A stretch of 64,000 nucleotides of DNA from Pelagophyceae sp. CCMP2097 (GCA_026770575.1 MU657211.1:278590-342589); one strand, 5' to 3'. Positions 51,702-62,929 are shown, counted from the stretch's first letter. Made by a program: numbers and translations. The notes: generated from the sequence alone by a model not told the origin.

Positions 51702-52755
51702 ATGCGGCTGTTCCCGGTCCTCGTCGGCGTCGGGGCGGCGTATGTGCCGCGGGCGCGGTGGCTGCGTCCCGGGAAGAGGCCGCGCGGCGCTGTGCGGCGC
51801 ACGGTGCGGCACGGGTCGAGCAGCGCCGTCGACGTCGACCGCGACGAGGCGGCGCCGGACGCGGTCGAGGGCGCCGATGGCGCGCTGACGACAGCGGCGC
51901 GGTTCGACGCGGCGCTCGCCCGGCGCCACGGCGGGCTGACGCTCGTCCTGGAGAACGTGCGAAAAGAAAACGTCGCCCTCATCGTGCGTCCACCCACATC
52001 GCAAGCGCCTCGTAGAGTGCTCCGTGCAAAGCCGGACTCTAGGCTCGCACGGCCGAGGCGCTGGGCGTGGCATCGATGCATTTAGTCTATACTCCAGACT
52101 TTGACGCGCAGACGCGGTCCTTCGGCCGCCTCAGCGAGCGCACAAAGGCGCTGCAGCTTGCCACGATCAGCAAGGCCGCCACGAACTGGATACGGGTGAG
52201 GGCAGACACCAAAGGCCTCACACCCGGTCTTGAGCAGCCAACGGCGCAGGTGTCGATGCATGAGACGACGGCGGACGCCGTCGCGGCGGTGCGGTCGACG
52301 CACGATTTGTTAGTGGCGACGACGCCCGCGTTGGCGGTGTCGCTCTACGACGAGCCCTCGGCGGGCGAACTCGACTGGGCGCTCCGTTCGACGGCGCTGC
52401 TCTTCGGCAACGAGGTCATGGGCCTCACCGACGAGCTGCTGGCCGCCGCCGACGTGCGCGTCTCCATCCCGCAGCGCGGCCTGACGCAGTCGCTGAATGT
52501 GGCGCAGTGCTGCGCCATGGTCCTCGGCGAAATCTCGCGCCGCCGCGCCAAGCAGCCCTTTTTCGGCCTCGACGCCGCCGAGCGGAGACAGCTCGCCGCC
52601 GAACTCCTCCCCGGCGGCCGCCCGGCCCGCCTGCACAATAAGGTGACGCGAAAGACGCGCGGCCGCGACGCGCCCAACGCACAAACGCGTAGGCCTTTAT
52701 CAAGCAGGAAAAGGTACGCAACAGGCTCCAAGCCCAGTCGGACAACGTCAACTAA
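51702..52755 (+). CDS. SpoU/TrmH-family tRNA/rRNA 2'-O-ribose methyltransferase
   Basis: A SPOUT-fold RNA methyltransferase that 2'-O-methylates ribose in tRNA or rRNA. The ATG at 51702 opens with a hydrophobic then basic stretch (MRLFPVLVGVGAAYVPRARW), perhaps an organelle presequence. LTLVLENVRKENVALIVR is the usual start of the fold. An intron ending near 52050 joins TAEALGVASMHLVY-type sequence. Next come LATISKAATNWIRV, DLLVATTPALAVSLYDEPSA and the three SPOUT motifs: LLFGNEVMGLTDELLAAADV, RVSIPQRGLTQSLNVAQCCA and MVLGEISRR. A 3' intron (GTGACGCG...GCGTAG, about 52645-52692) replaces the read-through tail with AFIKQEKVRNRLQAQSDNVN and TAA at 52753. Reading through instead would add an unlikely Arg/Ala-rich end to 52840. 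Confidence 0.85.
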
Positions 52756-52924
52756 AGGCACCGCTGTCGCCGGGGCGCGCGCGCGTGCAGCAATGGAGCT
52801 TTCACGTGGTGCACCACCGCGCTTAGTACAACGTCAATAAGATTTCAAGTTTTCACAAGGTGCCCGCGCGTGTCACAGTTGGGGTCTATCTTTACTCATA
52901 TCATTTTTCTCGGGTCTTGGCCTC

Positions 52925-55900
52925 TCAGGGCTTCGTCGGCCTGGTGCGGCCTTGGGCCTTCTTCCGCTTCTTTTTCGCAGGTTCCGCTTTCGCTTTCGCG
53001 GCCGCTTTCAGGGCGCGCTTCGTGTGTCGGAGCCTCGCGATGCGCGCGTCGACGCCCGCGCGCTGGAGCGCCTGCATCCAGGCGATTTGGCCGCTCCAAA
53101 GCGAATCGTTTTGCGACTTGACCTCGACGAGGCACGTCTCAAACTCCAGACCGTCGACGAGGTCCTCGTGCAGCGGCCGCGCCAGCCAGGCCTCAAGATC
53201 GGCGGCGACGTAGCCCACGACGGTGTCGTCTCTACGCTCTGGGAGCTCGTAGTCGTCGGCCGCGGGCCGCCGCGGCTTCCGCGGCACCGCGACCTCGGCG
53301 GGCTTGCCGGGGCAGATGAGCTCGTAGACGTCAACGGGCGGCACAAGGGCCCCACCGCGCCGTTTGAGGCGGAGTTGCACGAGGTCGGGCAGGCCGCTGC
53401 GCGTCGGGCGCCGGCAAAACTCGTCGACGAGGCGCGCGAGCGGCATCGCGCCAAAGCCGAGCGCCAAAGCCTGCAGCAACGCAAGAGGCACACCCGAGTC
53501 CAGCGCGCTCTGGCCGCAGACGCGGAGTTGCGCGAAGCGGAAATGCGCCGACGCGACGCGCGCCGCGAGCTTCCCGGGTGTCGACGCGCCGATGGCCGCG
53601 ACGAGCGCGCCAATCTCGACGGCGCGCGCGGTGTGAAATGCGCGGCCCGGCGCGCGCAGGTCCGCGGGCGCGTCCTGGTACGGGTGCACAAACGCGTCTT
53701 TTACGTCGAGGAAGAGGACGTCGTGGATCAGCAGCCAGAGCAGCGGCACGACGAGGGCGCCCTCGCAGTGCTCGCCCCACCAGCCCTTGTCCTGCGCACC
53801 GCCATCGCCGATCTCTGCTTCGCCGTCGCCGAGGAAATCGTCGCCGTCGCCGAGGACGTCGTATCCGGCGTAATGCTCGAGGGCGCGTTCCTCGACGGAC
53901 CGCTGGTCTTCGTCCGTGTCGGCCAGCTTTTTGTGCGAGACGACAACCGAGTGCGCGCCGACGCTCTTGCTCAGCGGGTTGCCGCCGGAGACTTCGTCGA
54001 CGCGCCAAGGCTCTGGCGGCGCCGGAGCGGCGATGGCGAGGAGCGGGCTCGACGGGCCGTGGTGCCTCTTAACCGCGGCCGTAGCGCATTTCAGGTGCTT
54101 CTCAAGCTCGCATCTGTCAGCGTCGGACAAGTCCTCGTCGAGCGCGGCGCGCACGACGCGGAGCCTCGCCGCAGGGCAGCGGAGGTTGCCCGAGAGGCCG
54201 CCGAGGGAGACGGAGAGCCGCTTCCAGACTTCCCCTCGGACGCGCGGGTGGCGCCGGCCGAGCGCGTCGTCGGCGGCAAGCAGGTAGCGGTACACGGCGA
54301 CGGCGTCCCACTTGCACGCCCGCGCCACCACGAGCGTGCCGCCGCAGCCGGGCGAGAACGTCGCCGCAAATGCCGTCTCCAAGAGCACGCCCGCCGCGTC
54401 GAGCGCCGCAAACGGGCCGCGCCACGCATCGGCCCCGCGCATGTTGCTCTTGCCGCGCGGCCGCGCGGCGACGAGCGCGCGCATGCACTCGATGGCGACG
54501 ACGGCGCAGGAGCAGACGTCATCCCCCGCGCCGATGCGCCCGATGACGGCGACGACGGCCTCCTCTCGCGCCTCGTACGACTCGTCGCCGTCGTACTCGC
54601 CGTCCGCGGTCACGCCGACGGGAGACGCGCCCTCCGTTGCGTCGTCGTCCGAAGCGCCGACGGCGGGTCGCGGCGACGCGGGCGGCGCCGCCGGATCGTC
54701 GTCGTTGGAAAAGAGGTCGATGATTTTGGCAGACGACGCCTCTTCGTCCGAGGCGACAGGCAACGCCCTGTCGTCAGAGGCGGCGGGCGGCGCCTCGTCG
54801 TCGGACGATGCCTCGTCGTCCGACGGTGCCTCATCGTCGGACGGTGCCTCGTCGTCAGACGGTGCCTCATCGTCGGACGGTGCCTCGTCGTCGCCGCCGC
54901 CGCCGAGGAGGTCCGTCCGGAGGTCTCCCGAGCCAAAAGCCGCGCGGAGCACGCCATTGATGCGCCCGAGCGCGCCGACGGGCCGGTCGTAGCGTTGATC
55001 TTGCGCGTTCTTCTTCTGCACTCTGCGCTCTGCCGCGACGGCCTCACTCGCTTTTTTCTTGTCACCTTTTGGGTCCAGCGGCGGCAGGACCTTTGGCGCG
55101 GCGCTCTGAGAAACGAGCGTCCCTTCGTCGTGCGAGGTGCCTCTTGAGGGACGGAGGCGCGGACTCAGGTTGGCGACGCGGTTGCGCTCCTCGGATGCGC
55201 GGTCCTCGGCGGCGCGCTTTAACCGCGCGGGCAACTTGACGAAGACGCCGTACTCGATAAAGTGCCGCTCCGAAACGACTTCGAACCAGGAACGGAACTC
55301 GACGGCCGCCTCCCACTCCTACGGCGTTTGGAGTCGGCCACGGGGCGATACGTTGCACACTCACGAGGAAGGCCGCGCGCGACGCAAACGGCCGGCACGT
55401 GTTGTTTATCTCGTACGACGCATACGCTTGGAGCGGGTCCACCCGAGCCTGCTGGAGCCTGCTGGAGCCGACGGCGCACGGCCGCTCTCCCGCGGCGGCG
55501 CACCTTAAAGGACTTTGAGTTCCACGACGAGCTCGGCGCGGCGACCGAGTGCGCCGCGGCGTCGCCGTCGACGACGGCCGCGTACAACCTCCGCGCGCGC
55601 CGCAGCACCTCGAGGAACGGCCCGTCGAGCCGCACGAGGAGGTGCGGCAGCTGCCGCGCGACTTGGCCGAGGAACAACGCCGCGTCTTTGCGCAGGATGG
55701 CGTCGAGGTGGCGCCAGAGCGGCGGCGTGGAGCTGAAGAGGCCCGACGGCCGCGCCTGCGCGACGAGCACGCCGACGAGCGCGTCCTTGGTCGTCACCTT
55801 GCTCGTCACCGCCCGACGGTTGCACTGCCTCGCCCACTCTTTGATCTCGCCTGTGACGGTAAGACCCTTGGAGACGGACCGAACCAGGGCGACCGCCGCC

Positions 55901-56791
55901 CGAGCCTGCTCCTTGTTGCGCTGCTCGTCCACCGTCGGCACCACGACCGCGAGGCGCGCGCCCACCTACAACGGGCCGCGTCGCCGCGCAAGTCGCCCAA
56001 AGAGCGCCGCCCGCGGCCCTCGAAGCGAGGCGGCTCACGAGCTCGGCGACGGCGGCGGTGACGATGGCCGCGTGCGTCTCCGGCGCGTCTCCGCCGTGGT
56101 CGCGGGCGTGCCAGAAGAGCGTCTTCCAGAGGCAGGCGTGGACTTTCTTCGCCTCGTCCTCGTCGCGCGGGCAGTCCTTGCAGGCGGCCCGGCACCACAC
56201 TCTCTTCCGGAAGACGCCCTGCGCCACGACCGTTTTCGCGGCGTCGGAGAGGCCGTCCCAGCGCCGGAGCGACGCGGCCGCGCCGGCGTCGAAGAGCAGG
56301 CCGCCGTCGATGCCACCTGGAGGGGCCGCGTCGCGAGGCGGGACCGGGCCGCGTCGCGACGGGGCGCCAAAGGACCGCCGGCACTCACGCCCGAGGTCCG
56401 CGCCCCAGATCGTGTCGCCGAGCGCGAGGCGGACCGTCGCCTCCGTTTCTTCCACGCTGTAGCTGCGCCGGACGTCGGCCTCGGCCGTCGGCGCGGCCGC
56501 CGCCGTCGGCGCGGCTGCCGCCATCTTCGCGTCCGCGACGGCCGGCGGAGCGGCGGCCATCGGCGCGTCGGCGAAGTCCGCGACGGCCGCCGCAGCGTCG
56601 ACGACGTGTCGCGGCAACGCGGGCGGCGCCACCGGATCGTCGTCGTCGGAAGAGAGGTCGATAATTTCAACGCCGACGCCAACACCGACGCCGGGCCGCG
56701 GCGGGCCCGTCTTGGGCGCCCAGCAAACGCCGCAGCTCAGGAAATCAACCTCCCGGTTAAAGAACGTGCAGGCGGCGCAGGGCCAGCCCAT
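52925..56791 (-). CDS. FAN1: FAN1-type DNA-repair nuclease with RanBP2-like zinc finger
   Basis: FAN1 is a structure-specific nuclease for interstrand crosslink repair. The ATG at 56791 gives a RanBP2-type zinc finger (WPCAACTFFNREVDFLSCGV and CWAPK), not the UBZ finger of animal FAN1. Next are IIDLSSDDDDPVAPPALPR and a helical part with CRAACKDCPRDEDEAKKVHA. A SAP-like segment is GLTVTGEIKEWARQCNRRAV then TSKVTTKDALVGVL. Then come RKDAALFLGQVARQLPHLLV and DPLQAYASYEINNTCRPFAS. After introns near 55350-55230 is the acidic tract, a second IIDLFSNDDDPAAPPASPR, and TPR-like helices. The FAN1 hallmark follows: SVEERALEHYAGYDVLG then VPLLWLLIHDVLFLDVKDAF. The VRR-NUC active site is present: SGLPDLVQLRLK and ETCLVEVKSQNDSLWSGQIA. 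The tail is Lys-rich. It could be two genes split near 55400, but the domain order argues for one. Confidence 0.78.
54790..54900. repeat. Tandem repeats coding DDEAPS-type acidic tract
   Basis: Units of about 18 bp (GACGGTGCCTCGTCGTC and variants on the plus strand) encode DEAPSDDEAPSDDEAPSDDE on the minus strand within the FAN1-like protein. Confidence 0.88.
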
Positions 56792-57119
56792 GGCGAGTCG
56801 GCCCCCGGCCCCGGGGCCGGCCTAGAGTATTGGGGAGTCCACAAAAAGTTTTGAGACCCAACGATTGCCAAACACGAGTCAAGCAAATTTTTGCCAAGTT
56901 GCAAAGAATCCGTCTGTGGAGGGTGGTCGGTGCTTCCGGCGTTGGGTAAAGGCGGGGATTCCTCGCATGGGGCAGTCGATGCCCGGACCCCGGGAGTCGG
57001 TGCTATGCTATGTGCCTTAAAACGGGGAGGGATACAAAAATCAGGAGCCTGGGACAGGCATCCCGGCGAGAGCCCTGGGGGCCCTCGCAGACAAGAAGTG
57101 CGCGCGTTCCACACGGCGG
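56792..57119. other. Gap upstream of the FAN1-like gene
   Basis: A 328-bp interval of lower GC than its surroundings, between the FAN1 start and the LRR protein stop, both minus strand. It should contain the FAN1 promoter. No gene or repeat family was recognised. Confidence 0.35.
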
Positions 57120-60100
57120 CTACGTGGCTTCGTCGCCGAAGGAGCGCCGCTTGGAGTCGACTTTCGCCATTTCGAACCTGGACACGACCGGCCCCCTGGG
57201 CGACGGGACGACTTGCCTAGGTGCGCGGTCGCTTTCGGGGCGGCAAGGGCGGCGTACTGACGTGGGCGTGTACGACGGCCGCGGTTCGTCGTAGGTGTCG
57301 TCCGGGGTGACGCGCGGGGTGCCGGTGCCGGGCGGCGTGTACGCCGGCGCGGGCCTCGCCGCCGATCCGGTGCGCACGTCGTCGTGCGCGGGCCCGCCGA
57401 AGAAGAGCGGGTTTTCGATCATACCGACGGGCGAGAAGAGCGGCTCGCCTTGCCGCTCGCGGCGGACGACGAGGAAGATGAAGGCTATGGCCAGCCCCGC
57501 GACGAAGACTGCGACGGCGAGGCCGATGATGACCTCGCGCGGCACGACCTCCGACGTCTTCGAGGAGCCGCCGCCCTCGGACTCTGGCCGCTGCTCGACT
57601 TGGAGGAGGACGGGCCGGAATTGTGGGAGCGTCATTTCAGAGGCAAAGTCACTACAGTAATGCGCCACTGTCAGCTGCGCCGGGCCCAGCGGCGCAGACG
57701 CGGGCACGCGGCACGACACTTCCAAAGTCGACACGAAGAACGCGTCGACGATCAAGGGCGCGCTACGCGGGGCCGCGCAGTCGCGCCACTGCGGGAACTT
57801 TGTCGCGGGGACGTTGTCACGGGGGCCTTTGGAGGCGTTCAAACACGCAACAAAAACGTCTCGACGCACTCTGCGGCCGCGAAGGAAAACTTGCACTTGG
57901 CCTGCGTCGTCGGCACGAACGTGCCCTCTACCACCAAGTGCGAGCCCGGGTAGACACCCGAGTCTTCGGCGGGCCGTGCGTTGCGCGGGTCGGCCACGGG
58001 CGTGCACATGCCAAAGTCGTGATTTTGGTTCTGCGCCCAAGTGTCGAAATATTCGTTCTCGTTGGCCGCCGCGCAGCGGAAATGGTTCTGCGACCTAAGA
58101 AGCGCGCCTCGGGCAACAACCTTTGAGAAAGGCCCCTGCGGTGCCTTTGGGCGCTCACACGTCGAACGTGGTGACGTAAAAGTGCGAGTCCATCAAGAGG
58201 TTGTAGAAGAGGAACGGGAGCTCCCCGCAAAAGTCGTTGGCGTTCACCTATGTAATGTAATGTTATAAAAATCACAGGATGTCCAGTCCCGAGGGACCTT
58301 CTCCTGGCCTACAATTGTAGTCAGATCAACCTTTCATCTGGGATCCCATTCAGCAGAGGGCGACGCCATGGGCCGTCTGGGATTCGGCGTATGGGATGCC
58401 ATACGGCGACTCGGGCGTCGACGTGGAGCTCGGAGAGCACGCCCGGGTCCTGGTTCTGCGCGAAGAATTCAAACTGCTCCGACAACTCGCCGCCAAAGGC
58501 GTTGTGCGAGAGGTCGACGCGCCGCAGCATGGCCGACCGCCGCGGGATGACGGGGATCTGGCCCCGGAGCAGGTTCCAGCTCAAGTCCAGCTGGTACAGC
58601 GCGGGCAGCTTGTCGAAGAAGCCGGGCGGCCTACGTTTGCGGCGTCGGCTGCGGCGGCTGAATGCGCTCAAGGCCGAATGCGCCAAAGGCACCACGCGCA
58701 CAGTTCGCCGGTGAGGAAGTTGTGCGAGAGGTCCAATTTTCCCATGGAACGGAGCTCGCCGATGAGCGCGAGCTCGCCTCGGAGGCCGGCGCCGTCGAGA
58801 TACAGGACTGCCAGGCGCGTGGCCTGGACGATTTCTGCAGGGAACGTGGCGTCGAGGTCGTTCTTCGACATGCTCAGGATCTGCAGCTGCGGCGCGCGCG
58901 TAAAGTAGCACGCCGGCAGCGCCCCGGAGAGGCGGTTGTGCGACATGGCCACGAGTCGGAGCTCGGACCCGACGGCGGGGCAGGGCAGGGAGCCCGTGAG
59001 GTCGTTGTTCGAGAGCTCCAGCTCGCGGAGCACCGTGCTCGCGGAGAACAACGGCGGCACGTTTCCCGTGAGGCGGTTGTTCGGCAGCTCGAGGACCTCC
59101 AAGTGCGTCAGCGCTTCCAGCGAAGGGAGCGGGCCGCGGAGCCCTGCGGCGTTGACGATGATGTTCGTCACGTGCCCTGCCTCGTCGCAGACGACGCCGG
59201 GGATGCTCTCGCACGTCGGCGCCGCGCCGGGCTGCCGCAGCGTTGCGAGCTTCTCGGAAGTCATCTTCGGCCACCAGTCGCAGTAGGGCTTGAGCCGAGT
59301 GTCGCGCTCGCCGAGCTCGGGAGAGTACACCTAGCGCAACCGTCGCGGACTCGCGCCCTAGCGCCTCCTAGCGCCATCTAGCGCCTCAATTGTCACCCGC
59401 TCTGCCGTGCACCGGGTCTTCCGACGGTGCGCGCGGGGCCGCGCCCGCCGGTACTCGTTCCAGCTCCATCCTTCTGGCGCGTGCGACCAGCGCTCGCACG
59501 TCTCCATGAACAGGTCCGCGACGACTGAAAACTCTGCGTCCAAGATCTGCGAGCCGGAGAAGATGACGTCGACGGTCAGCGTGACCGTCGTCGTCTCCGT
59601 GAGCGGGTACGACGACAGCGTGATCAGGAGCCGGTCGCTGGACGCCCGCAGGTCCTCGTCGCCGCACTCCTCGCAGGCGGCGTCCAGGCCCTCGTACTCG
59701 TAGCCGCAGTAACCATAGCAGTGGTAGTAGTCGACCTTTTCGGCGTCTGGATAGAAGACTTGGACGTCGTTTTCTAAAAGCGGCCAATAGTACCAGTCGA
59801 AGAACGTGCCCGAGTCTGCCTCGTAGTACGACGGCGTTTTCCGGAACGAGAAGAAGCTCAGCGGGTTCTCTCGCTTCTTCGAGTCGACCTTCCACGCGTA
59901 CTTGAGCAGCGGGAAGGCCCCGTCCTTCTGTTCGGCGAAGCCATCAACGTACGTGTACGCCGCCTTGCCAGGCGCCATCTCGATCGACAGCGGGCAGCCT
60001 AGCGCGGCCGTCGAGGCGTTTGAAGCGGGCTCGTGGGCGGCGGCCTCGCCCTTTGGCACGGCGGCGCACCGGCCGTGATCGCGATGGGGTTCTTGATTGA

Positions 60101-60342
60101 CCCCGCGTGCGCCCCGTCGACGGTGTCGTCCTCTGCGCCGATGATGTACGTCTCTAGGTCGCCGCAAGCGTCGAGCCGGCGGCCCGCGGGCGCCGCGGCG
60201 GCCGCCCACGGCGCCGCCGACGCACGGCCGGTGCCGTCGGCGAGCGCGCGGCGGTCCAGGTGCTTGGAGCCGTACGCGGCGCTTGGACGGTGGGCCGCCG
60301 CCGCGCCGTGGACGGCGCCGAGGAGAACCCACCCGCGGAGCA
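57120..60342 (-). CDS. Leucine-rich-repeat single-pass membrane protein
   Basis: Probably a cell-surface receptor-like protein. The ATG at 60342 gives a signal peptide, MLRGWVLLGAVHGAAAAH, then CGDLETYIIGAEDDTVDGAH. The next exon holds a Tyr-rich ectodomain with many Cys (VDYYHCYGYCGYEYEG, AACEECGDEDL) and LLITLSSYPLTETTTVTLTV. Plant-type LRRs follow (about 59270-58670): ESIPGVVCDEAGHVTNIIVN, LEVLELPNNRLTGNVPPLF, LRELELSNNDLTGSLPCPAV, LDLSHNFLTGELC, then LYQLDLSWNLLRGQIPVIPR and RRVDLSHNAFGGELSEQF. After the intron with repeat elements come NDFCGELPFLFYNLLMDSHF, then a Cys-containing beta region (FGMCTPVADPRNARPAEDSG, AKCKFSFAAAECVETF, LEVSCRVPASAPLGPAQLTV). One membrane helix (VIIGLAVAVFVAGLAIAFIF) precedes a Pro/Tyr-rich cytoplasmic tail without a kinase domain. 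About seven exons. Confidence 0.75.
58248..58310 (+). repeat. Introner-like element, second copy, antisense in the LRR gene
   Basis: Plus strand reads GTAATGTAATGTTATAAAAA, ATGTCCAGTCCC and CTTCTCCTGGCCTA, matching the EEP-gene intron (9195-9132 on the minus strand). Here it lies in a predicted intron of a minus-strand gene, so its own splice-like ends point the wrong way. It is followed directly by CTACAATTGTAG. Confidence 0.7.
58325..58395. repeat. Dispersed element related to the GH31 intron sequence
   Basis: TGGGATCCCATTCAGCAGAG then GGCGA and CCGTCTGGGATTC match the repeat at 50967-51058 with a few differences. It extends into the edge of an LRR exon. Confidence 0.6.
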
Positions 60343-60668
60343 TCCGACCGCGGGGCGCCGAATGCGGCCCGACCGACGCGCGATTTAGGCGCGGGACGCC
60401 GCTCGCAATAGCCGAGGGCCCACCGAACGAGGCTCGATCACGGAGGACGCGGCTCCCGGCCCGGCTGCTGCCCAAGGTTCTTCACTTCACTCTTAGAGCT
60501 GAGAGCCGCAGATTAGCGCAACTCGAATCCTAGGAAGTTTCAAAGTTTTGCACGCAAAAACAGAACCTTCTGATTGGCCATGTGGGCCAAGCAGGGCCGT
60601 TAAGATCTATTGATGTTTTCTCCTTTTTTTTGATTGGGCTCGAAATTTCCTAGTTGCTTGTGTGATTG

Positions 60669-60731
60669 AGGACCCGAAGGGTCCTTGCCGTTTAATCAAC
60701 GTCAGTTTACGGCAAGGGTCCTTCGGGTCCT
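60669..60731. repeat. Imperfect hairpin
   Basis: AGGACCCGAAGGGTCCTTG then CCGT pairs with ACGGCAAGGGTCCTTCGG then GTCC across a loop of about 20 nt, with three mismatches in the stem. It could be a transcription-end structure or a mobile-element end; it lies far from a gene stop. Confidence 0.75.
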
Positions 60732-60965
60732 TTGATTGAAGGATTAGATCTACCAGAAGCAATTTGTCTGTCCGTCCTTCTGTTTGCCCCCGGGTAAATC
60801 CGTGAGGTTCCGCCTTTGGGAGGAAAGGACCAATTGGAAAGGACAGCAACTCGGCCGATTCAGCGATTTGCTCGCTAAAATTGGGAATGGAGGTCGAGCA
60901 GGAGCCTCATTGGAATCATCATAGAAGAAGTTTGGTCACAGGTTCGAATCTGGTCGGCCGCAAAA

Positions 60966-61078
60966 TTCAGCGATTAGTTTAAATAATTTTAATTATTTAC
61001 GTAGACATTGCAATGGGATTTGTCTGTATCCTTCGCTCGAAGTCGGGTCCTCCGTGTGCCTCCGGCGCGCTCTTGTAA
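60966..61078 (+). repeat. Long inverted repeat, left arm
   Basis: TTCAGCGATTAGTT through ATTGCAATGGGATTTG to GGCGCGCTCTTGTAA is repeated in inverse orientation at 63830-63931. The left arm has one extra block of about 10 nt (near 61034-61044). The two arms enclose the light-harvesting gene and the coiled-coil gene. Confidence 0.93.
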
Positions 61079-61502
61079 CAGGAGCATATGTTCATGTACG
61101 CGATGTCGTGGACGAGCAGGGCGTGGACGAGCAGTGATAATGAGAGCTCCGAAAATTTTCGTAGAAAGAGGACACCGAGTATACCTGGCGGATGGGAAGC
61201 GTCCGACGAGGACGCGGGCCTACGGAATTAGAAGGCTTTCAAGTCCTTTCGAGACTCTTTGGCACTGCACGACAAAAACTCAACACCGAAACTAATCCAG
61301 CGAGGTTCACCAAAATTAAGGATTCAAACAAATCATCGCGATCGAGCGTCGCACTTGCACTTGCAGCACCCAAGGCGGTCGCATCGGCTGAAACCCGATG
61401 CGAATCCGACAGCAGCAATCGGCCTATGGAAACTAAACAGAACGAGCTATTATCATCTTAAACGGCTGGCTGAGTTGCCCCGGCCTCTGCCCGGGACGTT
61501 GC

Positions 61503-62461
61503 TTAGAAGATGAAGACCTCGCCGTTGACGGCGTCCTGCGAGAGCAGGCCGATGATGCCCTACAGCGAGGCGCTCCGCGACGTGTCCGTCGGTGGCGCAC
61601 GACGGTATTGCTTACGATCATCGCCGCGCGGCCGTTGTTGAGCTCGATGTTAAGCTTGTACATCTTCTCGTCGGGGTCCTGGATCTTGCGGCCGAAGTAC
61701 GGCCAGCCGAGGTCGCCGGCCTGCTTGCCCTCGTTCTTGGCCGCCGCGTACGGGCCGGCCTCGAGCCAGCCGATGACCTGAAGGAGGAGCGTCGACGGCC
61801 GGGCGTCAGAGGGGCGGTCCTCGTTCGACGCCAGAGGGTCCGCATCCGCACCATGATCATCTGGAACCACCCGAGTCCGGGGACGACCGTGATGGCGTTG
61901 AGGCCGTTGGGCACGTCGGAAAACTGGAGGTCCGCCGTCTTGGAGAGGTAGCCCGGGAACTGGAAGACCTCTTGCACGAGGTAGCCCGTGAAGGCGGCCA
62001 TGGCCACGCGGCCGTGCTTGATCTCCGTGATACGGCGGCGCCTGCGGGTCCAAAACATCGCGCGCGGGCCTCGAGGCGCCGGTCGTTCGCGGCGCCTTTT
62101 CGGGCGCCCCACGCTCTGGGGTGCCCGGGGGCGCTCGGGTAAACCCGGCGGAAATGCGGGGCGCGGGCGCGTGCACGAAGTCCTCCTCGGTGCCCTTGGC
62201 CGTGAGGCCCAGAGGGTCGAAGAAGCCGAGCGGCGCCGTGACGCCTATGGCCGTCGAATAGGGGGCTCACCGACGTCGACCCCGTCCTCGAAGGGGGTCC
62301 AAAGGTTGCGGCCTCCGGGGCCGCAGCCTGGCGGCCAGAGTTTGCCACGCACCGAGCTCGTCGCCGGCCGAGACCACGACCGACCGCCGCGCCGAGGCCG
62401 CGGACGGCGCGACGAGCGCGGACGCGCCCGTCAGAGCGAGGATCACCACCGACTTGAACAT
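61503..62461 (-). CDS. Fucoxanthin-chlorophyll a/c-binding light-harvesting protein
   Basis: A thylakoid antenna protein of the LHC superfamily. The ATG at 62461 gives a signal-like start, MFKSVVILALTGASALVAPS, the usual bipartite plastid leader. Introns split the rest. One exon has IGVTAPLGFFDPLGLTAKGT. The first membrane helix carries the chlorophyll-binding motif in ITEIKHGRVAMAAFTGYLVQ. VFQFPGYLSKTADLQFSDVP leads to the second helix, AITVVPGLGWFQMIMV and VIGWLEAGPYAAA. WPYFGRKIQDPDEKMYKLNI with ELNNGRAAMI is the third-helix chlorophyll site. The end, GIIGLLSQDAVNGEVFIF, comes from the last exon with TAA at 61503. At least four introns, some with GTGC donors. Length is near 200 residues, normal for the family. 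Confidence 0.95.
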
Positions 62462-62929
62462 CGTCTTTGAGAGAATCCTACAATTGTAAAATGGGCCCGA
62501 CGACAGCGGACCCTCCGGACCGCAGGGCCGTTCGACATTCCTACTTGTGAACCGATCATGATCCCGTTTGGCGAGGGGCCCCGATTTGTATAATTTCACG
62601 AATAATTTCGCTGGCCGGCGGCCGCCAACCAAAGCTGCTGCGTTGTTGCGGCGAGGAGGGCGGCATGCACTGCACCAAGTGCAAGTCGAGGCATGCGGCC
62701 CGCCCTCCAGACGACGAGGCGACTGGTACGAGCGCGTTAACAGGGCGGCGTGCAAGCATCTCGCCGCCGCTTTCCAAGACCGCCTCCTCGACTCGCCGAT
62801 GCCGGAGAAGCTGTAGCTCAAGGAGGAACCGGCCTGACTCGAAGATTGCCCCTTGCTCTGCCGCGAGCGCCCGCGGCCGTCCGTTTGGCGCATCCGGAAG
62901 CGGGTCGTGTTACGGCGCGTCGGTGGGCT
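62462..62929. other. Gap upstream of the light-harvesting gene
   Basis: This should contain the light-harvesting promoter. CTACAATTGTA, one base short of the palindrome seen at 38683 and 58310, occurs at 62478 just upstream of the start. A plus-strand frame near 62660 (MHCTKCKSRHAARPP) has a Cys pair but no convincing continuation. Confidence 0.4.

Larger units (their letters stand above)
60343..61502. other. Low-GC, repeat-bearing intergenic region
   Basis: The longest gap in the window. From 60530 the base composition turns AT-rich. It contains an imperfect hairpin at 60669-60731 and the left arm of a long inverted repeat at 60966-61078. A tRNA-like B box (GGTTCGAATC) lies near 60943, but no full tRNA folds. 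No coding exon was recognised; short open frames at 61008-61513 look non-coding. Confidence 0.5.

Noticed and set aside
60886..60962. Possible tRNA (B-box-like GGTTCGAATC)
   Set aside because: The T-stem has a mismatch and no matching 5' acceptor strand or D-arm is found upstream; at most a tRNA-derived repeat fragment.
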